Positions 12,278 through 22,654 of a stretch of 64,000 nucleotides of DNA are shown here, piece by piece; positions within the stretch are counted from its first letter, which is position 1; the number at the start of each line of letters is the position of its first letter. The DNA comes from Sordariomycetes sp. S80-01Y (lineage: Eukaryota; Ascomycota; Sordariomycetes), in NCBI GenBank assembly GCA_037042185.1, contig JAXQJY010000028.1, positions 1,860,001 to 1,924,000 of the forward strand, read 5' to 3'. The notes below the pieces were generated by a model that saw only the letters and a list, made by a program, of their open reading frames with translations, had not been told where the DNA came from and did no database searches. A program made the position numbers and the translations under genes.

Positions 12278-14375
12278 ATGCCGTACGTAACCCTACAAAT
12301 GACCCTCTCCCAGCGGAACTCGAGACTAACTTCGTTGTCGCATAGATTGAGAGAGCGAGCTCCCGGTGGCACTCATATCACTGTTACCCACGGCTCTGGC
12401 CATCCTGGAGGGCCGCCTTACGACGACTCATCCGAGTTCTACGACGATACATATGAATCCGAGGATTTGGCAGACTCAGAAGAGTACAGTGAGGACGTCC
12501 TGCCCTCCGATTCCGCTTCGGCAAGCTACGTGAAAGGGCCCGCATACTACGGCCGCGGTCAGCCTCCCGGCCCACGGCGCAGTCATCAACGTGTTGTGCC
12601 TTTCATTGATCCGCAACAACAACACCACCAATCGCCAGGCCCAGGCCATCCACCTTTCGCTCCTCCGGGGCCCCCGGCCCATCCAGATCACGGACGTGGA
12701 ATGACCATGGGCGACCGAAATAGCTGGGGTTACGGTCGAGGAAGCGGGGGTGCACCATGGGCTCGCGAGCAACAATACTATCAAGATCCACACGGTGGCC
12801 GCAGTGATCCATACGGTCATGGACCCCCTGGGCCCGTTGCGCCGTACAATGCTCCCGTCGGGGGTGCCATGGCACACTACGGGGGAGGTTTTGGCCAGCA
12901 CCCTTTCGCCTCTCAAGGTGGTAGAGGCGGCTTCTACGGTGGTGGATACGACATGGGCCTGTATGGGGGGCACGGTTTCTATAATCCTCAACACCAACAG
13001 TGGGCTGTGCCGCCAAGTATGCAGCAGTATCAACAGATGGCTCCGGTACCACCCGCAACAGAGCATCCAGGGAAGGCGCCCACACCTGGACCGCCTCCGA
13101 AAGACGAGGAGAAGGAGCGCATGCAGAGGGAGCTCGAAGAGCGCAAGAAGAAGGAAGATGCGGAGAAGGAAGCCAGGGATAGGGCCGCGAGAGAAGCTGA
13201 GCTCATCGCTAACGCCAGACGAGAGCTTGCAGAAGAACAAAGGCGGATTCGCGAAGCTGAGGCCGAGAAAGCGGCTGAGGTCGCGGCTGCAAAAGCGGAA
13301 GCAGAACGATTGGCCAGAGAGCGCATCGAGGCCGAACGAAAGGCCGAAAAGCAACGGCAGAAGGAGCATGAAGAGGCCATGAAGAGGGCTGAGGAGAATG
13401 CCCGGCTCAAGTACGAGGCCGAACAAAAGGCAGCAGAGGCGAAGAGAAAACAAGAGGAAGAGGACCGCAAGAGGGCTGAAGAGGCGGCTAGGATTCGCAT
13501 TGAAGCTGCTCTCAAAGCCGAGGCTGAAGCGAAGAAGGCTGCTGAAGAAGCTGCGGCCGCCGAAGTTGCGCGCATCAAGCAAATAGAAGAAGATGCGAAA
13601 CGCAAAGCTGAAGCCGATGCTGCTGCCAAAGTCGAAAAGGAAAAGGCCGATGCAATCGCGAAGGCCGAGGCTGAAGCTGCTGCCAAGAAGGAGCAAGAAG
13701 AGCTCAAGAAAAAATGGCAAGAGGAAGCTAGAGAGGCGGCCAAAAAGCAGTCGGGTAAGGCTCCGATTAAGTTCAAGGATGCTGTTGGTCGCAAGTTCAA
13801 CTTCCCATTTGAGGTGTGCAAGAAGTGGTCGGTTCGTGCTAACTCTCCCCGTACGTTTGGAACGACATCACTAATGACTTGAGCAGGGTATGGAGGATCT
13901 CATCAAGCAAGCTTTCCTACAGGTCGATGTCCTGGGACCACACGTACAGGAGGGACATTACGACTTGATTGGGCCCTCAGGCGAGATCATCCTCCCCTCG
14001 GTCTGGGAGTCTGTGCTTCAACCGGACTGGAGCATCACAATGACGATGTGGCCTTTGGACAAGAACCCTACGAGACGTGGTCCTCCCGGGGGCCTTCCAC
14101 CGCGTCCTGGTGGTCCTATGGGTGCTCAGGGACCTAGGAATGGGCCCATGCCCCCGCCAGATCCTCGAGACCCCCGGCACGTCCCAGGCGCAGGTGGTAT
14201 CCATCCTCCCCCAGGCTGGATACCGCGGGACCCTCGCGACCCGCGCAATAGGCGACCACCACCTGGCATCGACATCATGAATGCTGCGCCCAAGCCGAAG
14301 CACAAGCATAAGAAGGATGATCCGATTCTGAAGTTCTTCTCCGGTAGCAGCAAGCCAAAGAAGAAGAAGAAATGA
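12278..14375 (+). CDS. Coiled-coil protein with fungal ubiquitin-like domain (ULD-type)
   Basis: Three exons: a 5 nt coding exon (ATGCC, 12278-12282), 12346-13831 and 13887-14375; 659 residues. After an acidic stretch (about residues 25-60) comes a Gly/Pro/His/Tyr-rich low-complexity part to about 260. Next is a long Ala/Glu/Lys/Arg coiled coil (about 270-475). Then comes the conserved block FKDAVGRKFNFPFEVCKKWS, continued across the splice by GMEDLIKQAFLQV and ending in DWSITMTMWP, which I recognise as the fungal ULD_2 fold. The tail is proline-rich and ends in lysines. The second intron uses GTTCGT as donor; it is the only choice that keeps the domain intact. Function unknown. The first intron is 63 nt, so unspliced RNA also stays open. 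Confidence 0.8.
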
Positions 14376-15112
14376 GCAAGCACACTGCTGCCAATATTGA
14401 ACGTGAGGGTAGGGTATGTGATGGTACGAATGACGTGTCTCGATCACCCAGGCACCTCACCGAAGAATACCACTACGAAATGCCCATGCTTTCAACTTCA
14501 ATTCCACTAAGTCAACCCCGACCACCGCCATATTTGCACGTTTACCCCGGTTGCGATTTCAAAGAGACAAGCGTGTACGCATGTGTCGGAGTAATATTTT
14601 CAGGTGTTCAGATATGGGACAAGGTTTCGCCGCTCAATCTTTGGTTACTCTGGGAGTGTTTCGGAAAGGTGCTCTTATACCACGGAAGGGTTGAAATGGA
14701 GATATTTGGAGGTCGGGAACGGGCGTTACGATGCACTTGCTTTGACGATGACGCTGTTTCTATTGGGAAAATGCATCTTTTGGTTAGATGTTGGAGATGA
14801 CTAGATGATTTGAGTGACGTATTCTCGCGCTCTGCCCTACTCGCTTACTGCACGTCTTGTTCCGCGTCCCATGGCTTGTTCCTGAAGTTTGGTGTATGGA
14901 TGGAAGACCTGATCCTGGGTGTCGTGAGCTTCTCCTTATCTGAGCTATCCATGCGCTCCTGCATCTTGCTTCCGTGCCTTCAAAATACATGGGCTTCCTA
15001 TTACTGTCTGACACCGCCGATGCTTGCTGTCTAAATTCGATATGATACAGGGCGTCGCCGGCAATTACACTACAAAAACGCCTTCACAATCATGATTCTA
15101 GGGTTTCCTACC
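14376..15112. other. Tail-to-tail intergenic, ULD protein / coq10
   Basis: About 740 bp between converging genes. A 142-codon open frame overlaps the preceding stop but has no recognisable sequence. Nothing else supported. Confidence 0.5.
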
Positions 15113-15706
15113 CTATATTTGTTTTCGGCCCAGTCTCTCCTCCGCCTGCTTCTCAAAGGCTTCGATCATGACACCCGCTACTTTGTCACTCACCGCCGCA
15201 CTGACCGCCGCGTAGACCGGATTCGCGAACTCGTATCGTATCCTCAGATCAACCTGTGTGCCCTTCTCCCCCACGTCCTTCACGCTCCACTTCGTCACCA
15301 GGCTCTTGAAGACTCCGTTGTCCGTCTCTGCGTCCTTCCCGCCAGATATTGCCTCGACGCTTTCGCCAGGTTTGCAGTCTAACCTCGAGGTGAAGACTTC
15401 GGTGAAGCCACCCCAGCCGACGTGGAGGTCTGCCCGCAGAGGAGACTTTGGGCTGGTGGAGGTATCCCACTGGGTAACTATCGACTTTGTGCAGTAGGGC
15501 ACAAAGGTGTGGTAGGAGTCGACGTCGGCAATCAGGGTGTAGAGGGGTTGCAGAGGGTGAGGGAGGATGCGGGTTGCGCTGAGCGTTTGGGTCTGGGAGG
15601 CGGTTCCAGGGAGGGAGAAGAAGCTTCGTCGGGTCTGAGAGGCGAGTGGCGTTATTATTCGGGCCTGCGGAGCGAGGAGTCGGGGCGTTCCTATTCGGAG
15701 TGACAT
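15113..15706 (-). CDS. COQ10: Coenzyme Q-binding protein COQ10, mitochondrial START-domain protein
   Basis: Intronless, 197 residues. The first 35 residues are rich in Arg, Ser and Ala with no acidic residue, as expected of a mitochondrial import signal. From residue 43 the polyketide-cyclase/START fold begins: ATRILPHPLQPLYTLIADV, then YHTFVPYCTKSIV and LHVGWGGFTEVFTSRL. It ends FEKQAEERLG, with a terminal helix that covers the lipid pocket. Known role in yeast: a ubiquinone-binding chaperone in the mitochondrial inner membrane, needed for normal respiration and Q biosynthesis. Family call is secure. Confidence 0.92.
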   Translation of the reverse strand: MSLRIGTPRLLAPQARIITPLASQTRRSFFSLPGTASQTQTLSATRILPHPLQPLYTLIADVDSYHTFVPYCTKSIVTQWDTSTSPKSPLRADLHVGWGGFTEVFTSRLDCKPGESVEAISGGKDAETDNGVFKSLVTKWSVKDVGEKGTQVDLRIRYEFANPVYAAVSAAVSDKVAGVMIEAFEKQAEERLGRKQI

Positions 15707-16064
15707 TTTGGTTGGAGTCGTGTGCGTTTGCGCCGGATGGTATTACAGTCTATAAGCAGTTCTGTAGAGCGAAGGAAATACACATAGCGAGACTTTAAGG
15801 AAAGAAGCCGTTGCGCGCCCAGCCAGGAATAGGTGTTACGAATTGTGGTTAGTAGTGGTTGTGGTGCAGCAGTAGAGCTCGAGATTACTGTCGGGAAAAG
15901 TCGATGATGCAGTTGTCGATGGTCCCCAAACGGTCTAGCGCGTACCTCTGTTTACCGCTACTGAAAAAAAGGGGTCCATTCGACAGGCTTTCACTAGTCA
16001 CCATCATATTGCATTCTGCGCTTTTTCATACATCATAGTCGTCTCCGAATGATCCGACAATCTT
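15707..16064. other. Intergenic, coq10 upstream / GH115 downstream
   Basis: 358 bp between the coq10 start and the end of the GH115 pseudogene, both on the minus strand. No feature recognised. Confidence 0.5.
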
Positions 16065-19000
16065 CTAGTTAGGGATCCGCACAGTCTCTGGCGCGCCGAG
16101 ATACGAGTCCGGCAGCTCAATCCCCGAGTTCAACACTATCCTCACAAGATATACCTCGGGGCTGTTCGTCCTCCATCTCAAAGTGTGCTTTCCGCCCTCC
16201 ACGTACCCAAACATCACGTTGCGCACCCACACTTGGTCAGCAATCGTCTCATACCAGTCAGGCGGTGTGTCGCCTGGGTCTTTAGGATCCTCCAGCATCC
16301 GGAACCACTCTGTACTGTTTGCAGAGTCACCGTCAAGCTGCAGCGACCATTCCATCGGCATAGTCGGATCTGTGTCAAGTCCCGAGGTGACGTAGACTGT
16401 TGCGTTGAGTTGGGTTTCTTCTCCGTGGAAGAGGTAGATGTCGTACTCAGTGTAGGCACCTCTTGCGGCATCCGCGTTGGATCGAGCTTCCTTATATGGA
16501 TGCAATGCTAGACTACCAGAGTCACTCCGAGAGCTGAGGTAGGGAATCTTGATGTAATTGATATCGCCCATCTGGTCGGACGAAACGCGCTGGTGATGCG
16601 GTGCTTCAATGGAGATTAACCCCCTTCAGAAGGAAACCCGACGAACTCGGATGGCGCACGTACGTTGAGGACAGGAACGCGTATGAGATCGAAGTGAGGG
16701 ATAGTGTCAAAATTTATGCGCATGTCAAGCGTCTCGTTGAACCCATCGGGGACGTTGTCCTCGTCTATGCCAAAGGAGATCTGTTGCTGAGGCACATTCT
16801 GGGATATATGGCCGGAAATGGCTCCCGCGCTCCCGTTGAGGATGATCCAACCTTCGGGTGGTTCTATAGACCACTCAATAGGCACACGGTAGTCCCCACA
16901 GCCGAATGCGTCGATTGTTGCATTCCGCGGCGAATAAGGGCTCAAGGCTCGTAGTGCTGGACTCTCCCTGCTTCCTGCTGGAGCTCCTCTCACAGCAGAT
17001 GGCAGACTTCGCCCTTGCATTTGTGCGCTGCTCGAGCCGTCAACGTATACGCCTAGGTTTCCAAAGGTTGATGTAGCATTCTGCCTCAGCTGGACATACC
17101 ACAGGTCACAGACAGCATCCGTAGTGGGCTCCCACCACTCATCCCCGATACTCTGCGGCACGCCCCGTTGATCATGCTTCGGCTGTGCGGCGATGCCTGC
17201 CCACTTACTATTCTCGAGAGCATCATACTCGAGAACCATGTCAAAGTCGAGCTCAAAATCATCCAGCATCTTAGCCGCAAGGTTGTTGGCGTTGTTGCAC
17301 CCTTCACGGCCCCATTGATTCTGACGACCTGTATTCAGCACAATCGACATGTAAAGCTGACCTGCTTGGATCTGATAGCTCAGGTAGTGCCAAATGACTG
17401 ACTGGTGAGGGTGGTCCACTGGAAGCGAGCTCCTGATCTGCGCGAGTTCATTCCACTCAGCCTGTGCACGCTCGTTCTCGCGAAAATTGAGAAGGGGATG
17501 TTTCAGACTGCGTAGCTTCGTACTTGCGTCGTCCGAGGAGTCTAGAATGCTCCAGCATTATGTCGGCAACCTCATCAATTTGATCGTCGTCGAAGTGTGA
17601 CCCAGCGAACTCCCGGGCGACGAAGGCTCGAACGTAGCCAGGGATCTTATCAAAGTCAAAGTGCGACTTGTCCCAGGCCAGGTCCATGGTGAAGGCGAAC
17701 GGCATCTTCAATGGTTTGATATCAGCCACGTTGACGACCCAGATCTGAGTCGCGCCACGCTCAAGGGCGTGGTAAAGTTCTTTGTAGACCTTGCCTAGGT
17801 TGTTGGTATTCTGCCATTTGTAGGCTGTCGGGCCGCCCGTGTACTAGGGGTGATAGTGCAACCCAATACCACCAGCCCGGTCCGTTTCGTTCTCTAGAGG
17901 TAGACGCAGGATGTTGCCCCAGTTATCATCGGTGAACATGAGGGTGACATCCTCCGGGGGCCGCAGACCAGCAGCGTAGTACGTGGCCACTTCTTTATAG
18001 ATCTTCCAGACTTGCTTTGCGGCAGTCTCGTTGCCGTATTCCTTGGCTAGCATCTCGCGCTAGGTATCGAACACTTCTCTCAGGATCTCCAAGGGATCGT
18101 CACCTTCGATCGGTCCATCCGCGTCACTCCTCATACCTAGAGTGTAGCAGCTGTCGTTCATTCCCGTGCGTCGCACTCCCTCCTCCATGAAGCACGTCAC
18201 GTTCTCATTATTCTCCAGCCAATCCGAAACACCAAACTCGGTTTCGTTCCACTCATTGGTCGCGCGCTGGATCGGCTCGTGATGGGACGTGAATACAACG
18301 ATGCCGTAGTCATTGGCGAGGGCCATGTTGTCCGGGTCATCGGTGAAAAGAATTTTGCCAGGCTCAGGCACAAACGCTTTCCAAGACGCGGGCCAGATGA
18401 AGTTGGTCTTCATACGAGCCATCATGTCAAAAAAGTGACGGTAGAAATTGGAGTCGAAGACGTGGTGCTCTTCGTTGTTGTACTTCGACCACCATCCTGT
18501 TAGAACGGGGGCCTCGTCGTTGATGAAGAGGCCTCTGTACTTGACGCTAGGTTCACCATGTGTCGTGGTCTTGTTGGTGGCATATATAGCCTCATGTTTC
18601 GACGCTGGCACATCCGCCCAAAAGTGATATGGGGACTGGCCTGATTGCTCAGCCAGTGTGTAGACACCGAACGCAGTGCCTCTCATGTCACTGCCGACAA
18701 TGACCAGAGCCTGGCCGACTCCATCGAAGAATGAGTGACCAAAGTGGTTCTGAAAGTCTCCCATTTGCCCTCAAGGCCATCGACGTCAAGGCTCGCGTTC
18801 TCGATAGCGGTTCTATCAATGAAGACTCCATGGTGCCCACAATGATAGCAGTCTCAGCGGTGCCATTGCCGTATCTGAGCCCATCACCGTAGGTTGCGTT
18901 TCGTGGCTTGCTGCCTGTGATCTCTTCGAGGTCTTTGACGAGAGCTCTTGAGGCGATATACACGCCGGCATGCTCCTCTACATTGTGCACGACAAGGGCG

Positions 19001-19131
19001 TTCTGAATTTGGGATGGAGCCTTGAAATTCCTCGAAAGCAACAAATGTTCTTCCAGCAAGGGAAAGACGGAAGGCAGCAAGTTAAGCCCTACAAGAAAGC
19101 CGAAGAGGTACATCTTGCGTATATCAAACAT
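16065..19131 (-). pseudogene. Glycoside hydrolase family 115 (alpha-glucuronidase), broken full-length copy
   Basis: The complete family architecture is readable in about 3.07 kb (roughly 1020 codons, the usual GH115 length), but no single frame carries it. It starts with a secretion signal (MFDIRKMYLFGFLVGLNL) and continues with GSDMRGTAFGVYTLAEQSG, the family's Rossmann-like entry. YRGLFINDEAPVLTGWW and MKTNFIWPASWKAF follow, then VYKELYHALERGATQIWVVN and a C-terminal beta-sandwich. The frame changes near 18815, near 18765, near 17500 and at a G5 run near 16625. In-frame TAG codons interrupt FDT/REMLAKEY (about 18060) and HYHP/YTGGP (about 17850). No GT-AG pair removes these lesions. GH115 enzymes take glucuronic acid off glucuronoxylan, so this strain has probably lost this secreted copy. 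Assembly error is possible but unlikely for six lesions beside intact neighbours. Confidence 0.85.
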
Positions 19132-20162
19132 GTTTGTCCGGATTGACAGCTTTTCCGAACAACTCTACTTCTCCTCGCTCTCCCAGAGCTCCGCTGCGGT
19201 TCAGGAAACCATGCATACTTATAGTGTCATCCGGATTAAAACCAATCTCGCCTATTTTGTCTATTTCCAGCCCGGGCCGCATCGATCCCCCAATCGTGTA
19301 TCAGGACCAACGCCTGGACGCGCCCAGTTCAGGGTCAAATGACGCCAACTAAACGTGCGGTTCCCCTACAATCAATGGATGATCGACCTTCCGCCACCAT
19401 CATCACATCGTAAGATAGCGAATGAATCTCCAATGGTGATTGCGTTGCAGTCAGCAGGAGATTCCGCAGGATGCTGCGGGGTGGTTTGCGGGGTGAGTTG
19501 TGCGACGTTGCGTGGCGTTGCGAGCACCGAACCAGGATCCGTCCGTTAGAGAATGTTCGCCGACCACGAGGCCCTCCAGAGCGATTTCGGTAAGACTCAA
19601 TCTAAGAATGATCACTTGATCGCGAATCAGTTCAAATGAGCTGTGGAAACAGTACGTGGGCCTCGTCATATATCAGTGCGGATTGGGTAAAAAAGGGGTT
19701 CTGCCCCTTTCCCTATAAGTCGCACATTCCACGTCCGATACTGTTCCCAAGGCTTTAGAACCTTTTTTTTTTCAAGTATTTATGCCAAAGAGGAAGTAAA
19801 GAGAATAAAGAAGGGTTCTCGTGGGCTATACTATGGCCTTCTGTGTCCAGTATTTCGTTTGGGATGCGTTTTGCATGCAATGAGGCTTGGTTCATAGTGT
19901 TTAAGTGAACGCGTTGGGATCTGCTTCGCTGCAAATTCCACATGAGGTGCTAACAAATGAATTTTCGAGACGGCCATTTTTCTATCTATGAAGGGCACCT
20001 GGAGTTCTCTCTTTGACTACTTTGAGGCTCACGTATAGTCTATCTGGTGTCTGGAAAAGATACTGATGGGCTCTCGAGCTCCATACGGCTGGCCTAAGCC
20101 GCAACCTATATGAGGAGAAGTTCGTGTTCAAGGTTTCCAAAATTAGTTTCTTCTTTTGGGCG

Positions 20163-20190
20163 GCAGTAAGCTAGATAAATCCCTTACTGC
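20163..20190. repeat. Short hairpin: 8 bp inverted repeat
   Basis: GCAGTAAG at 20163-20170 pairs perfectly with CTTACTGC at 20183-20190 across a 12 nt loop. It lies just left of the MITE candidate and may be part of the same palindrome-rich insertion or an unrelated terminator-like hairpin. Confidence 0.6.
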
Positions 20191-20211
20191 GATTCTGAGA
20201 CATGCAAAGTA

Positions 20212-20328
20212 GAGAATTGATGAATGAGTTTTCGCGTTGAAGGCGACAGCAACACTCAACTGTCGCCTTTCCGGGGCGGCATCCACACCGATGAACCTGC
20301 GCTCGGGAAATCTCATTCATCAATTCCC
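20212..20328. mobile_element. MITE candidate (Tc1/mariner-like), 117 bp, TA-flanked
   Basis: Terminal inverted repeats of 17 bp (GAGAATTGATGAATGAG at 20212-20228; its mate at 20312-20328 reads GGGAATTGATGAATGAG in reverse complement) match except at one position. Both ends abut TA dinucleotides (20210-20211 and 20329-20330), the target duplication of Tc1/mariner-type elements. The interior has a second perfect 10 bp inverted repeat (20240-20249 with 20260-20269). No coding capacity, so a non-autonomous element if real. No second copy was noticed in this window. Confidence 0.5.
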
Positions 20329-20868
20329 TATCAGTGACAATTCTCCGAGTCTGGCCTAAGGCAACGTCGCGGTTGCTTCAATGTAAAGGTTGGCACAGGT
20401 ACTTAATAAGGTTGATCCCGGCTATTACTCAGAACAAGGCGCCCGACAAGGAGCACGACATTCTACTGGGGGTGGTTCTTAGGCTTGGCCTTTTGAGGAA
20501 GGTCGATGATCCAGCCAATTTGGACTTTGAGGGCGCATTTGGAAAGCAACCCGATTTTCAAATCCGTTCGAGGCCATCTAGCACTCCCGGCACTTCTCTT
20601 GGACAATGGGTCCTGTTAGTACGGAGGAGTCGCATCTATGCTAGTCATCATTTTCAAGAGTACGTGTTACTCAAGCTAAATTAATCCTCGAACCTTGCCA
20701 GTGTCTTCGCATAATCTTGTGGTTGGACGCGGTTCCTGGTTTGATTCAAGCCACCTACGTCGGCATTCTTGACTGCATGGCGCTCATATCTCATGTTTGC
20801 TTTTTTTCTGATATCTCAATGGCCGTTTCGTGATTCAGAAAGCGCTTCTGAAGTATTCCCTTGATGCT

Positions 20869-21611
20869 CTACTTGTGTGCCATGATCTCGGCGAATTCGT
20901 TGTCTTCGAGACGTTAGCTTCATCTGGAGCACATGACATGCCGGGTAGCTTACAGTCAATCGTGCCGTCGCCGTCCTTGTCAGCCATCTTCAACATTTCG
21001 TCGATTTCTTCCTCCGTCAAGTTCTCGCCCAGAGACTTCATGACATGACGCAGCTCGTCTTTGGAAATAGTGCCAGTGCCATCGCGGTCAAACACTTTAA
21101 AAGCCTCGCGCAATTCCTTCTCGGGATCACTGCCAGTGCCCTTTCGTGCCATCATGACGAGGAACTCTGAATAATCTGTCAGCGCGCGTTCGAGCGACAC
21201 GATGACGGTAGGTGCCCACCGTTAAAGTCGATGGCGCCACTGTTGTCAGCATCAACCTCGTTCAACATATCCTGCAGCTCGGAGTCGGACGGGTTGAGAC
21301 CGAGAGACTGCATCACAGTGCCGAGTTCCTTGACGGTGATCTGGCCTGGTCTTGTTAGGGGAGGACGAGTGTCAGTTCACGGGTCAGCAATGCTCACCAT
21401 CGCCATCCTTGTCCTATACATGTCCATTAGCATTATGCTACGGGTGCCAAGATATATATATATTCTGGCATTTCGGAACTTACGAAAAGCGAAAAAGCCT
21501 CCTTGAACTCCGCGATTTGTTGCTCGGTAAGATCGTGAGCCTGATTTCAGGCCGTCAGCGGGGCACAACGTCTCGCGATGAGGGGCAGGGGCAGCGGAAA
21601 GGACGCACCAT
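20869..21611 (-). CDS. Calmodulin-like protein, four EF-hands (divergent)
   Basis: Six exons on the minus strand: 21609-21611 (the ATG alone), 21484-21540, 21398-21413, 21220-21345, 20954-21166 and 20869-20903. They encode exactly 149 residues, the calmodulin length. The four 12-residue calcium loops are at 21-32 (DKDGDGQITVKE), 57-68 ([12 protein letters not shown]), 94-105 ([12 protein letters not shown]) and 130-141 ([12 protein letters not shown]), all with Asp at position 1 and Glu at 12. The intron after the ATG and the linker MMARK are as in calmodulin. The rest departs from the near-invariant fungal calmodulin I know, for example MAHDLTEQQ at the start and EFAEIMAHK at the end. A calcium sensor, possibly a second calmodulin; whether the genome also has the canonical gene is not visible here. 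Confidence 0.88.
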
Positions 21612-22654
21612 GGTATCGGCTGCGGGTGGCTGAGTGAACGGGAGGGGGACGCAAGCGACGTTGTACGCGTATATCAAGTAGGGCGAAGGAGTCTTGGTGG
21701 TCTGCGATGTCGGCTGAGTGTTGGGAGAAAGGGTTGGTCAGGAGGGGCAGATATTATACGTGGAGCAATCGAAGAGAGAACTTGAACTGATCAATGCGAC
21801 TTGAAAAGGAGGGGTCTCCTCGGTGAGGTAGTCGCGTTCCACAACCGCAGTTGCTCTTGCATGACGAGGCATGTGGGGGCGGTATACGTGTGCTAACTGC
21901 TAAATCAGGTCCAAATTGATATCAGCAATTGAAAACATTATGTGAAGTCCTCTCAACACTGCTTTTTCACATGAACGCAACTCCGGTGAGGCCAAGTCTG
22001 GTGCTCTCGCTAGAACGATAACCACCCCAAAGATGATGACTTAGCAGGGCTTTGTTGTCAGATCACCTTCACACCTGCGCAGAAACCGAGTTTAGCGTGC
22101 AGAAAACATGACTCTGACAATCAACACAGAACATATGTGCCTAGAGGAGAAGCACGTGGCACTCAACCCAAGAACGATACAGTACCAAGGTCCCCAGGAT
22201 CTGGGAAGGTACAGGGTAGCTCGAGGCAGAGATGACGGCATGGCTGATGGACGGATGGCAGCGGGTCGGCCAGTTCCAGGCCGCTATTGGCTGCAGCATT
22301 CCAAGCAACTACCTACCCAACTGATACCGTCATCCCACCAAAGCCAACGCCAGCGCCATCACGCTCACCGCGTGCCTCCAGCAGCACCTTAGCACCGCAC
22401 CCCTCGACCCGCATACGGCACCTCTCGACCGTGGATAGACATAGTCGGTCACTGCGAGAATGGTCGCGTCACTTATTTTGCCCAGAGTTCCTCCGATATC
22501 CTAACACCTTCTCACCCTGAAAACGAACGACATCCTTCACTTGTCGGCAACCCCCGCGTGGGGCTCGACCCGTCACGATGTATGAACCACGAGCCTGTCG
22601 AACCAGTAGCTCAAGTGGCAGGCATTCAACGAATTCGGAGAGCAGTGTTGACGT
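21612..22654. promoter_or_regulatory. Divergent interval, calmodulin-like / AP-3 delta
   Basis: About 1.04 kb between outward-facing starts, holding both promoters and leaders. No repeat or further gene recognised. Confidence 0.45.

Larger units (their letters stand above)
19132..20868. other. Gene-poor 1.7 kb region between GH115 pseudogene and calmodulin-like gene
   Basis: No gene recognised. The right part has several perfect inverted repeats, including the MITE candidate at 20212-20328. A 116-codon plus-strand open frame at 20334-20684 is not recognisable. Confidence 0.55.

Noticed and set aside
12476-13821. Long antisense open frames (414 and 263 codons) opposite the coiled-coil gene
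   Set aside because: They mirror the repetitive Ala/Glu/Lys codons of the sense strand; no independent motif.
14372-14800. 142-codon frame overlapping the stop of the ULD gene
   Set aside because: No recognisable protein; more likely 3' untranslated sequence.
16065-19131. Explaining the GH115 interruptions as introns
   Set aside because: The frame changes fall inside conserved blocks a few bases apart, with no usable GT-AG pairs.
20334-20684. 116-codon frame right of the MITE candidate
   Set aside because: No motif, start context or splice support.
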